Shown one piece after another: positions 21,972-33,660 of a DNA stretch of 60,000 nucleotides. Each line of letters begins with the position of its first letter. The stretch's first letter is position 1. The stretch spans positions 37,183,053 to 37,243,052 of the forward strand of contig CM060732.1 in NCBI GenBank assembly GCA_030704615.1. Reading direction: 5' to 3'. This DNA comes from Takakia lepidozioides. Lineage: Eukaryota; Streptophyta; Takakiopsida; Takakiales; Takakiaceae. A program made the translations under genes and the position numbers. The notes beneath the pieces were generated by a model. It did no database searches. It saw only the letters and a program-made list of their open reading frames with translations, and was not told the DNA's origin.

Positions 21972-22525
21972 AGGTGTTGCACACATATTTAAGCACATGT
22001 AGGAAAAAATGAAGCTTGAGCCACATCCGTTTGTTGGGTGCAATGACATGAGAGGATTTTTTTTCACATTAATAAACAAAAATTGGTTGATAGGGTGAAT
22101 ACGTCATTGGGGGGGCAAATGATTTTGTTTGGGTTTGAAACTTTGCATGCGTGTACGTTACGCACATACATGTAATTATTGAATGACATATTTGATGCAC
22201 ACTGCATTTCGCTTATAATGAAGTGTATGGTTGCAAGGACACATTATAATATATGTCCCTATGTTCATTTGTTCGTATCAGGACTTTGTCCATGACCCTT
22301 CCCGGTCTTTTCTCTTGGCACCCCATCCGAAAACAACCCAAGTACATCAGGCAGGAGCCGTGGGCGAGACGCCGCCCCCACGGTACCGGACGATGATGAC
22401 GATGACAATGATAGTGACAGTGACAACAACAATGAGCATGGAATTAACCAGGAGGATGTGCAAGCCATAGAGGATCTCTTAATGCATCACATGAAGAGGG
22501 AACCCGGCCAATCGATGATCCTGAA

Positions 22526-25500
22526 ATGGCCCCCTCAAATGACATGGAGAGAGAGGCGAGAACTCCCTTGTACGAAGGAGCGAAAGTGAATCGACTTTCA
22601 ACAATCTTACTTTTGCTCAATCTTCAAATTCGATTTGGCATAAGTAATGTTGGGATGTCTGCCATAATGCGAACTATTGTAGACTATATCCTTGCTCCAC
22701 ACTTGAAACCCAAGATGTCACGGTCGCGGAAAGAGGCGCGCGAAGTCGTGGACTCTGTGGGGATGGGCTATAAGATTTTTCATGCATGTCCATGTGATAA
22801 AACCCTATACTACGGAGAGGATTGGCATCTCACCAAGTGCCCAAAGTGCAAGAAAGATCGATATCGGGATGATGTCCAAGGGAAAAAAGTACCACGCAAG
22901 GTATAAGCGCCATTCCCCCTCGCATGGAGATTATTAGAGAGTAGTACTCATGCAAGATCTGATTGTGGTTCTGGAAGGGGTGAGTGAGGAGTGGAAGGAA
23001 CGACGTTTGGTTTTGACCATTCACACCCAAACGAGGGAGAGGCTGCATAAAGGGAAATGCATAAGGGTGTTGTATTATGTGTGCTAATGGGATGATTACA
23101 TGTGGGGGGCGTGGGGTATTTCATCCTAGAAAATGCATTACTTTCCGATCATCCCGCGATTGAGGGCACAATACCAAAGCCCCGAATTGGCCAGACTCAT
23201 GAGATGGCACGCCTCGCATCGGAGCCCCCCGGGAAAGGTGTGCGGGCCACAAGATTCACAAGCATGGAGGCATATTGAAGAAATGTGGCATTTTCTTTTG
23301 GAGGACCCATGACATGTCCACCTCGGCTTCTCCTCGGATGGGGTCAACCCATTCTCTGTCCAGTCATGTAGTTATTCCACTTGGCCGGTGACCATGGTGA
23401 ATTACAACATCCCTCCGTATCTTTCAATTAAAAAATGCCATATCATGTTGGCTGCCATTGTGCCAGGTGAGTGTACTCATTTTGTCTTCGACTTTACATT
23501 AAACTTCTGATCTTTGACGCAATTTGGATGCAAGATTGATGAGTGACATAATCATGGAGTAAGACGTGTAATTCATTTTGTAGTATAATCTGCATATTGG
23601 TGGAGTATTGAAACAATGATGTGAATGTCTCAAAGGGAAAGAATAAGTGGCAAACATGGACACGTACTTGCGACCTCTTGTTGATGAACTTAAAGAGCTA
23701 TGGAGGGGGGTCCCGGCATTGGATGCTTCACTTGACCCTATGGCCGGACAATCTTTTCAGATGAGAGACATCTTGCTTTGGACAATGCATGATTATCCAG
23801 GTATATTTATGTTCCCCATGAACAACATGCGTACATTCACTTGTCAATGCCGGATGAGGATGAGGATTGGGATTGATTGAAGTAGCGGCGACAGTCTTGT
23901 GCACCGTAGTGGGGTAGATGGCATAATGGGCCATGCACATGACAACTTTTTGTTTTTGCTAATGTGGGGGATGTGTAGTACAAGACTAGCTGTTTGCTCG
24001 GGGCTAAGCACCAAAGGGTACCATGCATGCTTGCATTGTGGCGATGATCTTGATGTACATAGCTCCCGCCGTCTTCACAAGATGGTGTATCCCAACTACC
24101 GCAAATTTCTTCCTATGAGCCATCGATGGAGAAGAAGAGAGAAACAATTGTTTAATGGCAAAGAGGAAGTACGTCCCCCCCCTATGACACCGTCCGGGCA
24201 ATTTTGGGAGGACCAATGGACGGAGGCCCATGCGGGCACGGACGGTGAAGTGGACGTGCCCGGCATGAAACGACTTTCAATCTTCTACGAGTTGTCATAT
24301 TGGATGGTACATATTCCACAAAAACACCGTCAATATCCCTATGCATGCATGTGATATTGCACATTTGGTATGCGTTGCATTGTCACTTTCACGTAAAAAA
24401 ATTTGTGTAAGTCTTTGTGGGTGGGGATATATGTAGGACCTGAAGATTCGCCATCTTCTAGATCCCATGCATATTGAGAAGAATGTCCACTCGTCTTTTT
24501 TTCGGGTTCTTCATGGCACGCCGACAAAGAAGGGAGTGGCTGCAAAAGGAGTTTCTCTCGGTGTTAGAAAGGGGCTTGAGGAGCAGGGTCGCATGCGCCA
24601 TCTATGGGCCGAACAAAATGGTGTGGACCCAATGGTGTTGTACGGTGGAAGTATAGGCGCGCACCTTGGCAATGGACAAAGGAGGAATACAAGAAAGTGA
24701 TAGCCACCATAAGTGTTGTCCGAATACCAACTGGTTATGGGTCATCCCTCCGTACGAAGTTCAGCGAAGAAGACGGGGTCCATGGTTTGAAGTCTCATGA
24801 CTATCACAATCTATTGCAAGACATCTTGCCCATTGCAGTACGTGGGACATTGACTCCCGAGGTTCGTGAGACAATCTATAGATTGGGAGGCTGGTTCCGG
24901 TGGATTTGCTCCAAAGAGTTGGAAGAAGCAGATTTTCCACGCATGAAGAAGGAGGCGGCGGAGGTAATGTGTATGTTGGAGATGCACCTTCCTCCCTCCT
25001 TCTTTGACATCCAAGTGCACTTGGTAGTGCACTTAGTGGAAGAGGCTTCAATTGCCGGCCCCGTTCATTCTCGGTGGATGTACTTCTTTGAGCGTTATAT
25101 GAAAACTTTGAAATGATTGTAAGACAAATGGCGTACCCGGAGGGTAGCATGGCGGAGAAGTATACGTTGCAAGAAACTATGTTCTATTGCACGGAGTACA
25201 TGGCAAGGGTGGATGAGGAATCCCCTCGGATGTGGAACGAAGAGGAGGATGCACGAAATGTTCCTTCACAAAATTTGCCCATGGAATTGCAGCCTCTAAG
25301 TTCATTCCAACAGTGGCTTCGGACTTCAGTTTATGACGCCGTTGCTCAATGAGAGGTGGTTTCAGATTTGGTGCGAGACATTGCAAGGGGCCCCTCTCAA
25401 TTCACGACCTCATACACGGCGGTTTGGGTTCACGGTCGTCATTTCCGCATTCGTGCTCTTGACATGAAGCACAAAACAACCTTTGATTCTGGCTTGTGTG

Positions 25501-26186
25501 CCACATATTGGCAAGACTCCATGTGGGGCAAGGGAGATACACGACCGGCTATGAGCAAACTTGAGTACATTGGAGAGCTTGAGAGCATAATCCAACTTCA
25601 GTATACAAGGTACCGGCCTCTTCTCTTCAAGGGAAGGTGGTTCCAACCACTTCTTGTGGGCCCTCCGCAACACTAGTGTAAGATGATTGTGGTTTCATAC
25701 GCGTCAATGCAGATAGGCTCAACCCTACTCATCGTCCCTCCGATGAGTTTTTTTCACGGCCTTCAGACATGGAGCAAGTTTTCTTCTCCGATGACAAAAC
25801 AAGAGGGGGGAATTGGAAGGTGGTTGTGCATGCTCAGCCAAGAGGAAGACGTATCTATCATGGTCTCGGATCTCCATGGGGTGAGGCAATTGCGGTGGAC
25901 GGAGAGACTGGTCATAATGATACTGATGATGGAGGTTGGGTAGAGGGGATAGAAGAGGATGATGACGCCCCGGACAATGCATCCTAGACCCTATATGATG
26001 AAGCTCTAGAAGATACGGATGTTGGAGAAGGAGACGAAGACACGGCCATTGACAACGAGGTGGAGGATGATTCGGAGGTGCCTTTTGAGGGCCGGGGCAT
26101 TTATGACGATGACTCCGATGACCAAGAAGACTTGCAGCTTGATGAGGATGAAGAGGCTCCGGATGATAATGTTCAAGTTGATTAGA
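22526..26186 (+). pseudogene. TNP2-type CACTA transposase
   Basis: Blocks in family order: PLYEGAKVNRLSTILLLLNL and YKIFHACPCDKTLYY...CPKCKKDRY (22.5-22.9 kb, zinc-binding Cys); then RHIEEMWHFLLEDP, GFSSDGVNPF and STWPVTMVNYNIPPYL (23.2-23.5 kb); YLRPLVDELKELWRG and FQMRDILLWTMHDYPG (23.65-23.8 kb); LSTKGYHACLHCGDD (24.0 kb); LLDPMHIEKNVHSSFF (24.45 kb); and GLKSHDYHNLLQDILPIAVR, VVHLVEEA and HSRWMYFFERYMKTLK (24.8-25.1 kb). A DUF4216-like part (GLCATYWQDSMW, FKGRWFQP) and VEQVFF-like end follow, then a strongly acidic tail to 26186. Frames change several times, partly at plausible introns (GTGAGT at 23467). A TGA at 23310 replaces the residue after LLEDP, consistent with CGA-to-TGA decay. 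The protein would cut at CACTA termini. Confidence 0.88.
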
Positions 26187-26529
26187 CAAAAAATCAAAGC
26201 TACATAATAATTCTCGCACCGAACTGGACCCATCCCTTTGATTGATTGTACATGTACATGCATATTGTACTTTATTTCTATGATTCATCAAATATGGCTG
26301 TGGCTGGTAGTCTTTCAAGAAAGAAGGCAGAGGCAATGAATATTCTGGAACAACACATACAAATGTGGTATCAAGAGAATTATCAAAATGAATGTCACAA
26401 TCTACAAGAAGGTCCACAACAACAAGCTAAACCATAAAGAAAAACAAACACCCTACCCCAGTACCATATGAAAAAAAAAAAAAACTAAGAACCCCCAAAG
26501 GCCCTAAACCTAAACCTAGAAAGCCCCAC

Positions 26530-27120
26530 CATCGCCTCTTGCGACCCCCACGCGTCGCAAACTGCGACGCGTTTTCTTGGATTTATGAGGCCGGGGGTCG
26601 CAAATGGCGACGACCATCCGTCGCCAACTGCGACATGTTTTTTTTAATGGATTTATGAGGTCGGGGGTCGCAAACGGCGACAGACAGCTGTCGCAAACTG
26701 TGACATGTTTTTTTTTGTTTTGAAAGAATAGGGCAGCCGGGCAGTTTGCGACGCCCGGCCGTCGCAGGGGCCTTTTGCCCTTCATGCCACCATGCGACGG
26801 CCGGGCGTCGCAAGAAAGGGCTGCGTTGAAAGAAATGGCAAGAAATGGTTTTTTTTTTTTTCCGGCGTGCGACGACCGGCCGTCGCCAGAAAGGGCTGCC
26901 TTCTGCCCTTCACTGGGGGCGACGCTTAGGCGTCGCACGGAAGGGCTGCCATTTTCCCTCATCACTCCGTGCGACGGCCAGGCGTCGCCGCCTAGCCCCG
27001 GCGCCAGGTTTCACTCCTACGGGGTTTGGCTGCGACGCGCCCGGCGTCGCAAACATGCTCCGCAGGGTTGGCGTCGCACCCTCGGCGCCGCGCGGGGCGT
27101 GGGGCGCGGCTGGCGTCGCA
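26530..27120. repeat. Right subterminal hairpin repeats of the CACTA element
   Basis: About ten copies of the GCGAC-N8-GTCGC palindrome (for example GCGACGGCCGGGCGTCGC) lie between 26530 and 27120, ending about 25 bp before the TAGTG terminus. By family knowledge such repeats bind the element's accessory protein and are dense at both ends. Confidence 0.85.
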
Positions 27121-27476
27121 AAACCCCCCCCCCCATTTGCTGTAGTGAATTATGTGTTAAGACTAAGCTTGGCCTATAAGCACATTCGAAGCGTCTTCTA
27201 TGGTTTGGAGTTTGGAGGTGAGCAAGTATATTTATCATCTTTTTAGTCTGCTGGTCAATTTGCTTATAGTAAATTATTGAAACAACTTCATCTTTGAAGT
27301 GTGTTCAATATACCGCGTGATGGCCGGGCACGTTGGCATCAACCTCACACGATGTGCACACATTTCATGGGAAGCACCCTCACCCCATGATGGGTGCCAA
27401 TTCCGTCATGCAATTCTCATGTCAATGATGTCATAGGAAAGGTACTTCTGACAATGTGGCATGAGATGAAGGCTAC

Positions 27477-28925
27477 CTTTCAGCATCTCGTTCACGCACG
27501 TCGGATTTTCAGCCAGGAGGCGCAACGTCGTGGAAAGGGCGGAGGCAGTGGTTTCGTGACCAGCAAACAAGAGAACAATAAGGTTGTCATGGATGGCTTC
27601 CTCGGAGAGGAACTGTTCATTCTCGTCCGCCGTCGTCAGGAGCACCGACAGAAGGTCTTGACGCGACGATACGCGTTTGTCTCTGAGTTCCTGCCACGGT
27701 CAAGATCTTGCATGGGCATAACAATGCTTGACCAATCCCTGATCTCTTGAGAAGAAAGAAAGACAACACGGTTCAAGCACAAAAACATTCTTCGAGGAGG
27801 TGTAATTTCATCTGGCTCATAAAAAAGGGTCATTCAGCTACGAGCTTGAATTGCAGTATGTAACAAGTGTACAGTAGTACCTAGGTAGTAAATCATATGG
27901 TAGATCCTGCTTAGTTGTACAAGAGGTTCTCTTGTTACCTGGGGTCTTCTTGTCGTGATGGCGACGAGGCCGCTCAGGAGGATCTGACGTGCGCGTTTAG
28001 CTTTCCAGAAACGAGTGCCCGGGATATCGAAGGGAAGGTTCCTGAGGCCTTCCAACATAACGTTGAATGCCTCGAAAAGTTTGTCGAGTTCAGGGCCCTC
28101 TTTTAAGCTCAAGAGGAGGTCGCATGACAAAACAAATGCAAATTGTTTGAGGCACTTAGATCCTATCACTTGGTCTTGATTCTCCCAGTGCTTGGATATA
28201 TGGGCCGCTGCCAATACGTCCATTCTCGGCACAAAACTCTCCAGCGATTCACGACTGAAGAAAGTCATGAGGATTCGGCGGATGCGTCTGTGCAATCTCC
28301 CCATAGTCGAGATTAGTTCAAAGCAGCAGCACTGTGAAGTCACTTGTGAGAACTTTTAAGGAATTCTTATCGTGCGTCAAATTGTCTCACAATAGCAAGG
28401 TCGAGCACATGCACATTGTTTGGATGGCAAGCTTATTGTGTATGAAGTTGTTGATTTCTTCCTGCATACCAATCTACAAATTGTATTTTTGAATCTTCAG
28501 TAGTGCAGTGATCATTGTAACTCATGCCGTGTGGTCATATACACAGACATGTTGCAAATACTAGACTATCCGCTGTAGACCTTTCTGGAAACTTGGTTCA
28601 GCTGAAGATTGTTGAAGTAGGTACCAGTTCAAAGGAAGTTTGTAGAGTAAATCGTTCACTTGTTTTAGCAAGTTTCATCAATTGACAAGTTTGTCCATTT
28701 CAAAAAACAATCATTCAAGGAGTATAAACTACCTGTGAGAGTCGGGTGTCCCGTGGAAAAAGACTTCCTTTCCAAGAAGGGTGAGAGCTGAGTCGGGCAG
28801 CGATTTCGAAACAGTTTGTTCTCATTGGCATACACGAACTTATTTCCAGTAGGCGCGGGCAAACATATAGTATGTGTTAACATCAATGATGTTTTGAACA
28901 CCCTTCCATATTTCTCCTCCCGAGT
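27477..28925 (-). pseudogene. Cytochrome P450, CYP85-clan-like, three exons without the heme-binding end
   Basis: Exons 28925-28733, about 28342-27939 and 27690-27477 join in phase. Exon A reads REEKYGRVFKTSL and GNKFVYANENKLF (first beta region). Exon B has ISTMGRLHRRIRRIL, WENQDQVIGSKCL and FDIPGTRFWKAKRAR. Exon C has ELRDKRVSSRQDLLSVLL, NLIVLLFAGHETTASAL (I helix with the oxygen-binding AGHETT) and LAENPTCVNEMLK, then donor GTAGCC. The pattern is that of the CYP85 clan (CYP716/718/720-like; sterol and terpenoid oxidation). Missing are the N-terminal membrane-anchor exon and everything after the I helix, including ExxR and the FxxGxxxCxG heme loop. The right end of the CACTA element lies about 330 bp beyond exon C, so its insertion may have cut the gene. 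No P450 sequence was found on the far side. Confidence 0.85.
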
Positions 28926-28929
28926 CTGC

Positions 28930-29177
28930 GACCAGATCAAACCATGAGATCATTTGGCATCTGGAATTACACTAGATCTTGCGACTCATAAATTGACCTA
29001 TTGTGTCAACACTGTCTTTCACTTATGCTACGTGGATGATCGGTAATTGGATTAACAAATGTCACGGATCTCGAACTAAATATAATAGCTCAGCTGCTCG
29101 TGGTATAAGTTTTCTTTCCACATTTGTTATTTATCACAACAACACGTTGAGGCGGTATCCGCTCAACTCATGGGAAT
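28930..29177. other. Short unassigned segment
   Basis: Nothing recognisable. A missing first P450 exon would be expected upstream (to the right), but no membrane-anchor exon is seen before the LTR at 29178. Confidence 0.3.
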
Positions 29178-29749
29178 TGTCACAGACATAGCCCAGAGGA
29201 ACTTACCAGGAGTAAATACCAGAAGTTACCAAGTAACCATGTTACCGAAAGTTATCGTGATCTACCATGATTTACCATAAGTTACCATTAGTTACCAAGT
29301 TACCGGGAGTTTACCAAATTACCGAGAGTAACTTGGGAAACTGCTCAGGAAGCTTCATTTGGAGGAAATTAAGATACCTTCTTTGTTTAAGAAAACTTCT
29401 CCATCAAGAAACCTCCTTTGGGGAAGCCTCTTAGGGAACCTCCTAGTAGCCAGTATATATAGGAGGCGAGACTGGAAACTCTTCAGTCTCGCCAACACAA
29501 GTTCAAGGTACTCTTGTTTCCAGTCCCAGTACTCTAGTCTAGCTTCCAGTACTCTAATCCAGTTTCCAGTATCTAGTACTCTACTCCAATCTCCAGCATT
29601 CCAGTATCTTGTACTCTTGTCCATTGTTATAAAGATCATCTTGATTCATACCCATCATGCATTCGGCCACGCCGACCTTGACTTCTTGTCTAGTCTTGTA
29701 CCTCTAGTCTGATCTCTTGTTGTGTTCAGTCATGCTCTCGTCATTGACA
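29178..29749 (+). mobile_element. LTR copy (chromovirus family), plus orientation
   Basis: It begins TGTCACAGACATAGCCCAG and ends GTCATTGACA, with TGTCA/TGACA inverted tips. It is the same family as the LTR at 29796-30412 but in the opposite orientation, 572 bp long with several small deletions. No 5-bp target duplication is seen (GGAAT left, GTTTG right), and no internal region follows. Confidence 0.85.
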
Positions 29750-29795
29750 GTTTGGAGAGACTGAAGTTTGTTCCTTAGTTAGTTAAGATAGAAGG

Positions 29796-30412
29796 TGTCA
29801 AGGACGAGAACATGACTGAACGCAAACAAGCGATAAGACTAGAGGTACAAGGCTAAACAAGAAGTCAAGGTCGGCGTGGCCGAATGCACGATGAGTAAAT
29901 ATGAATCAAGACGATCTTTATAACAATGAACAAGAGTACAAGATATTGGAACACGACTTGAATACTGGAATGCTGGAAACTGGACTGGAGTACCAGATAC
30001 TGGAAACTGGGCTAGGGTACTGGGAACTGGAAATAAGAGTAGCTTGAACTGGTGTTGGCGAGACTGAAGAGTGTCCAGTCTCGCCTCCTATATATATAGT
30101 GGCTACTAAGAAGCTTCCCTAAGAAGCTTCCCATATGGAGGTTGCTTGCTGGAGAAGTTTCCAAGATTAAACAAAGGTTTCTTGATGGAAAAGCATCCTT
30201 AAATAATAAATGAGGTATCTTGATGGAGAAGTTTCCTCCAAATGAAGCTTCCTGAGTAGTTTCCCAAGTTACTTTTGGTAATTTGGTAAACTCCCAGTAA
30301 CTTGGTAAGTAATGATAAATCATGGTAAGTCATGGTAACTTTCGATAACATGGTAATTTGGTAACTTCTGGTATTTACTCCTGGTAAGTTCCTCTGGGCT
30401 ATGTCCGTGACA
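29796..30412 (-). mobile_element. 3' LTR of the truncated chromovirus
   Basis: Read on the minus strand it starts TGTCACGGACATAGCCCAG at 30412, just after a purine-rich tract (GATGAGGGGGTGA), and ends CCTTGACA at 29796. It carries runs of GTTACC-type repeats and is adjacent to the element's pol region, so it is the 3' LTR. Length is 617 bp. Confidence 0.9.
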
Positions 30413-33250
30413 TCACCCCCTCATCTAGCGCCGAGTTCCTCGAGGAGCGGTAAAATCTTGGACTTGCTTAGAGCCAAAATCCGACAAATGGTACTTGCCA
30501 AGTATTCGGCTCTTCGTTCTTGACTCAAATGATTTATAGGTCCCTGCAATCATCGATAGTGTTCAACACCTTGAACTTGGGACCACGCAGTGATTTGAGC
30601 ATTCTGATTTTCGAAACTGCTTTCAAACATGATTTCGTTGCCCTCTGGGTCCGAAGCCTCAACCTCCAACAGAATTATCAGACTTCGAGTAGGCTCCACT
30701 TGCCATCGTACGGGGTCCAGACGAGGAAGTACGCGTCGCATTGGTGGCCCATCGTCTCGAGAGCGTCGGCGTGATATTGAAGGTCGTGAGAGTCGGAACG
30801 GCTAATCTGGTAGCTGGGTAAACGACAACTCCAATGTATCTGGTTCCTGCGACTCCATACTGTCAATATAAGATGCAAGAGTGTTGGAAGTGTAGCTATA
30901 TATACTGATGTGTGGTGCTCCTCCCTCCTTAGCGTGTATCAGGTACATTGAATGCGGAGTCTTCACCTTGAAGCTAACTTGGCTGACATCATCGTTGTGA
31001 CGTCTTATTGACGTGTAGCTCGGGCTTAGCTGGATATTGTTGATGAAACTCTTGGACTTTGTTAGATGCATTGGCGAGGTTGGATGAAGGTTCTCACGTT
31101 CGTTCGTTGATGTCGTAGCCTTTTCAATGTACGAAATACTCAAGACGTTTATATTTGATGCGAGAGTTTAGGACTTCGTCGACTTCATACTCAATTTCCT
31201 GATTGACTTCGATTGGTGGAGGTGGTACGGAAACTCTTCCTGGAATATTCGATGGATGATACAACTCCAATAATGAAACATGAAAGACTGGATGGATGCG
31301 CATACTTCGTGGGAGTTCAAGCCGAAAATTGACCGGATTTATTTGTCGAATAGGTTTGAATGGGCCTAGGCGTTGATAATCCAACTTCCTTGATGGTCCT
31401 GAGGTTTGTATGTCCCGTCGAAGGAGCCACACACGATCTCCGACCTTGAACTGGGGTTGGAGTTATCGACATTGATCTGCATACTCTTTGTATTGTTTTT
31501 GAGCTTCTGCGAGGTGGAATGTAAGCTCCTTGCGAATCGTAGCAAGATGAGTAACAAGGTTTTCTGCAGCAGGGCTTCCAACAGTCTTCATGTGGAAAGG
31601 GTTTGCTCGAGGATGATGACCATAATTGGAGAAAAATAGAGTTTGCTGGGTCGAAGAATGTATAGTGTTGTTGTAGGCAAACTCAGCCAATGACAGAAGG
31701 TCCGTCCAATTATCTTGGTGATAATTTATCGTACAGCGAAGATACTGCTCCAAAATCTGGTTTACACGTTCGGTTTGACCATCAGTCTGTGGATGATTAG
31801 CTGTAGAAAGGTTGATATCAGTATCCAATATGTGAAATAATCCCCTTCAAAAATTTGATATGAACTGTGGTCCTCGATCAGATATGATGTCCTTCGGGAG
31901 TCCATGAATGCGGTAGATATTATTGAGGAAAAGTCTTGCAGTTTCCTCGCCGGTAACTGTCTTATTACATGGAATAAAATGTGTTATCTTCATAAAACGA
32001 TCTACAATAACAAGGATTGAATCAGTGGTCTAGGAGATTGTAAGGTCCGTAATAAATTCCATAGACACAGACGACCATGGACCCTTGGGAATGGGTAATG
32101 GTTGAAGAAGGCCGTAAGGTCGATGTCGTGGTCCCTTCGTTCTAGCACACGTGTCGCAAGATTTTATAAATTCTTTCACGAGTTTCCACATCTACGGCCA
32201 CCAATAATCCCTGGATATCAATTCCATTGTTTTGTTGAAGCCGAAATGTCCTGCAGCCGGAAGATCATGATATGTTTGAAGAATTCGAAGTCGTGTAGGT
32301 CGTGAAGGTACATAGAGAAGTCCCTTGAAATAAAGTAAGTCATCTTTGAACTCGAAGTCGTTTGTAACATGTGGGTTGTCTCGAGGTCGATTTAGTTGAC
32401 TTCGTAGTGTCATAGCGAATTGGTCGCTCTTCAGTGCTTCCTGAATCTCCTTTATGATCTCGACATCGTCATAGGTGGACATGGATAATATATTCAATTG
32501 GAGATTTGTTGGTTTCAAGATGATGGATTTCTGTTGGTCAAAAGCTGCATCCCCTTCCTTTGGCGCAAGATACGATCGTCGAGAAAGAGCATCTGGTTTT
32601 CCTTGAAGATGTCCGGGACGGTAGGTAATAACAAAATCAAACCTTGCTAGTGACATACTCCATCTCGCTTGACATCGATTCAAAACACGAGGACTCATAA
32701 AATATTCGAGGTTTTTGTGATCGGTATAGACAGTGACCTGATGTTTAGCTCCCTCCAATAGATGACGCCACTCCTCAAAAGCATCGATAATCGCTAGAAG
32801 TTCTTTGTCATGGATTTCATAATTGATCTCCGCAGTGGAAAATTTGCGAGAACGAAAACCAACAGGGTGGAGTCGGCCATCTGTACCGTATTGTGAGAGT
32901 ACCGCGCCAAGTGCAAAATCCGATGCATCTGCTTCTAAGAAGAATGGTTTAGATGGGTCTGCATGTACCAGTATTGAAGCCGTTGTAAATGCCTGCTTCA
33001 ACCTTTCAAATGCCTGCTCAGCCTTCTTGTCCCATGCCTTCCCTGTGAGTCGTGTCAATGGTGCAGCAATTTTGGAGTAGTCATTGATGAAGATTCTATA
33101 GAAATTTGCGAAACCCAGAAAACATTGTACATCTCGGACCGAAGTTGGTTTAATCCACTCGATGATGGTTTGTATTTTCTTCTGATCCATAAAGACGCCT
33201 TTGTCGGAAATAATGTAGCCCAGAAATTTGACCTCAGATTGCCACCCCAT
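30413..33250 (-). pseudogene. Ty3/gypsy chromovirus pol: RT end, RNase H, integrase, chromodomain
   Basis: From 33250 downward: the end of the reverse transcriptase (VKFLGYIISDKGV, CFLGFANFYRIFI), RNase H (FFLEADASDFALGAVLSQYG, VYTDHKNLEYF), then integrase with the GHFGFNKT and CDTC zinc-binding parts, the catalytic-core region ([34 protein letters not shown]) and a C-terminal chromodomain (YEVDEVLNSRIKYKRLEYFV, then KGYDINERT and NLANASNKVQEFH). Breaks include a stop at the Trp expected before KGYD, stops after TDLTIS and after GPQFISNF, and frame changes between modules. Gag, protease and the catalytic RT palm are missing: the element is cut at about 33248, where a piece of another LTR begins. 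The chromodomain places it in the chromoviruses, which target heterochromatin. Confidence 0.92.
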
Positions 33251-33443
33251 TACGACTCCCTAAGCTACCACCACCCCACGTGGGAGCGCCCCCCCCCTTC
33301 AACCTGGTGTGCGGGGCTCCACCTAGCTCCTCCTTACCTCCTCCAAATTTGCTATGCTTCAGCCCCATACCCACCGTTGCCACCGCCCCCACCACAGGGG
33401 CAGCCCCTCTTGTGTCCCAACCCCCCGCCTCTCAAGGCATCCT
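33248..33443 (+). mobile_element. Truncated, diverged piece of the 725-bp LTR family
   Basis: Shares CTAAGCTACCACCACCCC, GGTGTGCGGGGCTCCACCTA, GCCACCGCCCCCACCACAGG and CTCAAGGCA with the solo LTRs at 42782 and 51209, but stops before their end and lacks the first about 520 bp. It abuts the broken edge of the chromovirus. Confidence 0.75.
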
Positions 33444-33660
33444 GAAACCACCATGCCATGTGGTTCATCCATAGGTCGAATGTGGGGTCGGACACTTTGT
33501 CAGGTTTTGGGAAGCTCTACATGTCCCGAATACTCTGAGACCCATTCCATATTTGGAGCCATCGGGTCTGTCCAACCAATGTAGATATTCGTAAGCGAAA
33601 TAAACAATGGGAACACATTGTTGCATGAAGAGGAAAAGTTGGTTCAGAATGACTAACCTC

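Larger units (their letters stand above)
20076..27147 (+). mobile_element. CACTA (En/Spm) DNA transposon, about 7 kb, carrying TNP2 and a SET-like frame
   Basis: The right end is TTTGCTGTAGTG (27136-27147), the expected complement of a CACTA terminus, followed by AAT (possible 3-bp target duplication). Inside it lie many short GCGACG...CGTCGC hairpins at both ends, the subterminal repeats typical of CACTA elements. The interior encodes a TNP2-type transposase in the same orientation (22.5-26.2 kb) and, ahead of it, a proline-rich/SET-like frame (20.9-22.0 kb). The left terminus is not resolved: the first hairpins start at about 20086, and no CACTACAGC is visible upstream. The element may be 5'-truncated. 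Nonsense codons and frameshifts show it is no longer autonomous. Confidence 0.85.

Noticed and set aside
28665-28732. Extension of the P450 exon to the end of its open frame
   Set aside because: A consensus donor (CACAG|GTAGTT) ends the exon at 28733, and the residues beyond it do not match P450s.
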